Source: Onchocerca lupi (lineage: Eukaryota > Nematoda > Chromadorea > Rhabditida > Onchocercidae). From it: a DNA stretch of 64,000 nucleotides. Below the pieces are notes generated by a model that ran no database searches, was not told where the DNA came from, and saw nothing but the letters and a program-made list of their open reading frames with translations. Every line of letters begins with the position of its first letter. Position 1 is the first letter of the stretch. The stretch lies in the NCBI GenBank assembly GCA_028564675.1, contig JAOVVO010000317.1:1-64000 (forward strand), written 5' to 3'. The translations under genes and the position numbers were made by a program. Shown piece by piece: positions 63,516 to 64,000 of the stretch.

Positions 63516-64000
63516 ATGGGCAAATCATGCGGATTTCAATTCCAATGGCCCTTCCCGAAAAATCCCAATGCCTTGTATAGATTTGCTTCGAAGGCTACTC
63601 TCATCGCCGTCCTATCAGCGTGCAAACTTATCTTCTCATTAAGTATGTTTCTACTTCTGTATAATAGCTTAATATCCTTATCAACATGTTATCTCGGTTA
63701 CTCGATATTCAGTTAGCAATATTGTCAATTATTATGTTTTGCTACCATTTGAAAGTTGTATTGCATTCCGCGTCTTATAAACGATTCTGGTTATGGTTTC
63801 TCTTCGTATAGTCTTATTTCTGTAGTCTTGTTCTGTATTTATGTTAACTAATGCCAAATTCTTTTGGAAATGTAATTTCAGATATAAATCGCATATCAGT
63901 GATTAACAAAAATCGACTTTTATCTGTTCTGGAAAATAAGTCGAGGCCGTTGATCACTGTATCAAATCATCGTAGTAACATGGATGATCCTTTAATTTGG
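63516..64000 (+). CDS. Tafazzin, cardiolipin acyltransferase (cut by window end)
   Basis: Tafazzin is the mitochondrial transacylase that remodels cardiolipin; C. elegans has ACL-3. Exon 1 is 63516-63642, starting MGKSCGFQFQWPFPKN, with the WPFP motif typical of the family N-terminus and a hydrophobic stretch (ATLIAVLSACKLIFS). Exon 2 starts at 63882 and runs off the window: PLITVSNHRSNMDDPLIW contains the catalytic HX4D motif (H-RSNM-D) in the tafazzin context. The phase joins correctly (A plus AT). About 80 of some 260-300 residues are present. An out-of-frame ATG at 63501 precedes the start in the short leader. Confidence 0.93.

Noticed and set aside
1..64000. tRNA genes, CRISPR arrays, bacterial operons, complete transposons
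   Set aside because: None was seen by eye. No tRNA T-arm with a matching acceptor stem was recognised and no transposase frame was found; a covariance-model scan would be the proper test.

Overview
The window is AT-rich nuclear DNA of a nematode, most likely a filarial worm. The genes have many short exons split by AT-rich introns with nematode-type acceptors (TTTTCAG, TTTTTAG). Several start codons sit a few tens of bases downstream of an unpaired acceptor, as expected for spliced-leader trans-splicing. An SL1 RNA-like gene next to a 5S rRNA gene lies at 60.2-60.5 kb. A decayed fragment of a Wolbachia/Rickettsiales-type lipoyl synthase gene lies at 62.5 kb, which points to a host with present or past Wolbachia.

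Layout. 0.5-4.2 kb (+): a GNAT-like protein, tentatively of the nematode DUF1248 type. 4.7-8.3 kb (-): vezatin-like membrane protein, 5' end unresolved. 9.3-10.5 kb (-): PRA1-family protein of the ARL6IP5 type. 12.3-15.4 kb (+): SEC13. 16.05-17.87 kb (+): MCTS1. 18.7-21.3 kb (-): Beclin/ATG6. 22.65-24.75 kb (+): SAR1 GTPase. 25.96-29.24 kb (+): unassigned coiled-coil plus beta-propeller-like protein. 30.97-35.65 kb (-): SNX9/18/33-family sorting nexin (SH3-PX-BAR). 36.2-36.7 kb: interrupted coding-like stretch. 38.14-41.22 kb (+): BCL9/Legless-like protein. 42.75-54.71 kb (+): a 30-exon, about 1400-residue KIND-FERM-3xPDZ scaffold. 58.6-62.2 kb (-): ACK-family tyrosine kinase (SAM-kinase-SH3-CRIB), 3' end unresolved, with the SL1 RNA-like and 5S genes antisense in one intron. 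62.5 kb (+): lipA fragment. 63.5 kb to the end (+): start of tafazzin, cut by the window edge.

Many products belong to the secretory and endosomal system: SEC13 and SAR1 are COPII parts, ARL6IP5 acts in ER/Golgi trafficking, SNX9 and ACK act at clathrin sites, and Beclin acts in autophagy. The genes are otherwise independent neighbours. Only sec13 and mcts1 have the close same-strand spacing of a possible operon. Exon boundaries come from splice-site, reading-phase and homology reasoning by eye. Where phases chain without conflict (PRA1, SEC13, MCTS1, SAR1, BCL9-like, SNX9-like, KIND-FERM-PDZ) the models are firm.

The most interesting points are the nested 5S/SL1 unit with a changed leader base, the frameshifted bacterial lipA relic, two or three GC-AG introns, two near-perfect hairpins, and a BCL9-type Wnt co-factor with recognisable HD1 and HD2-like motifs.
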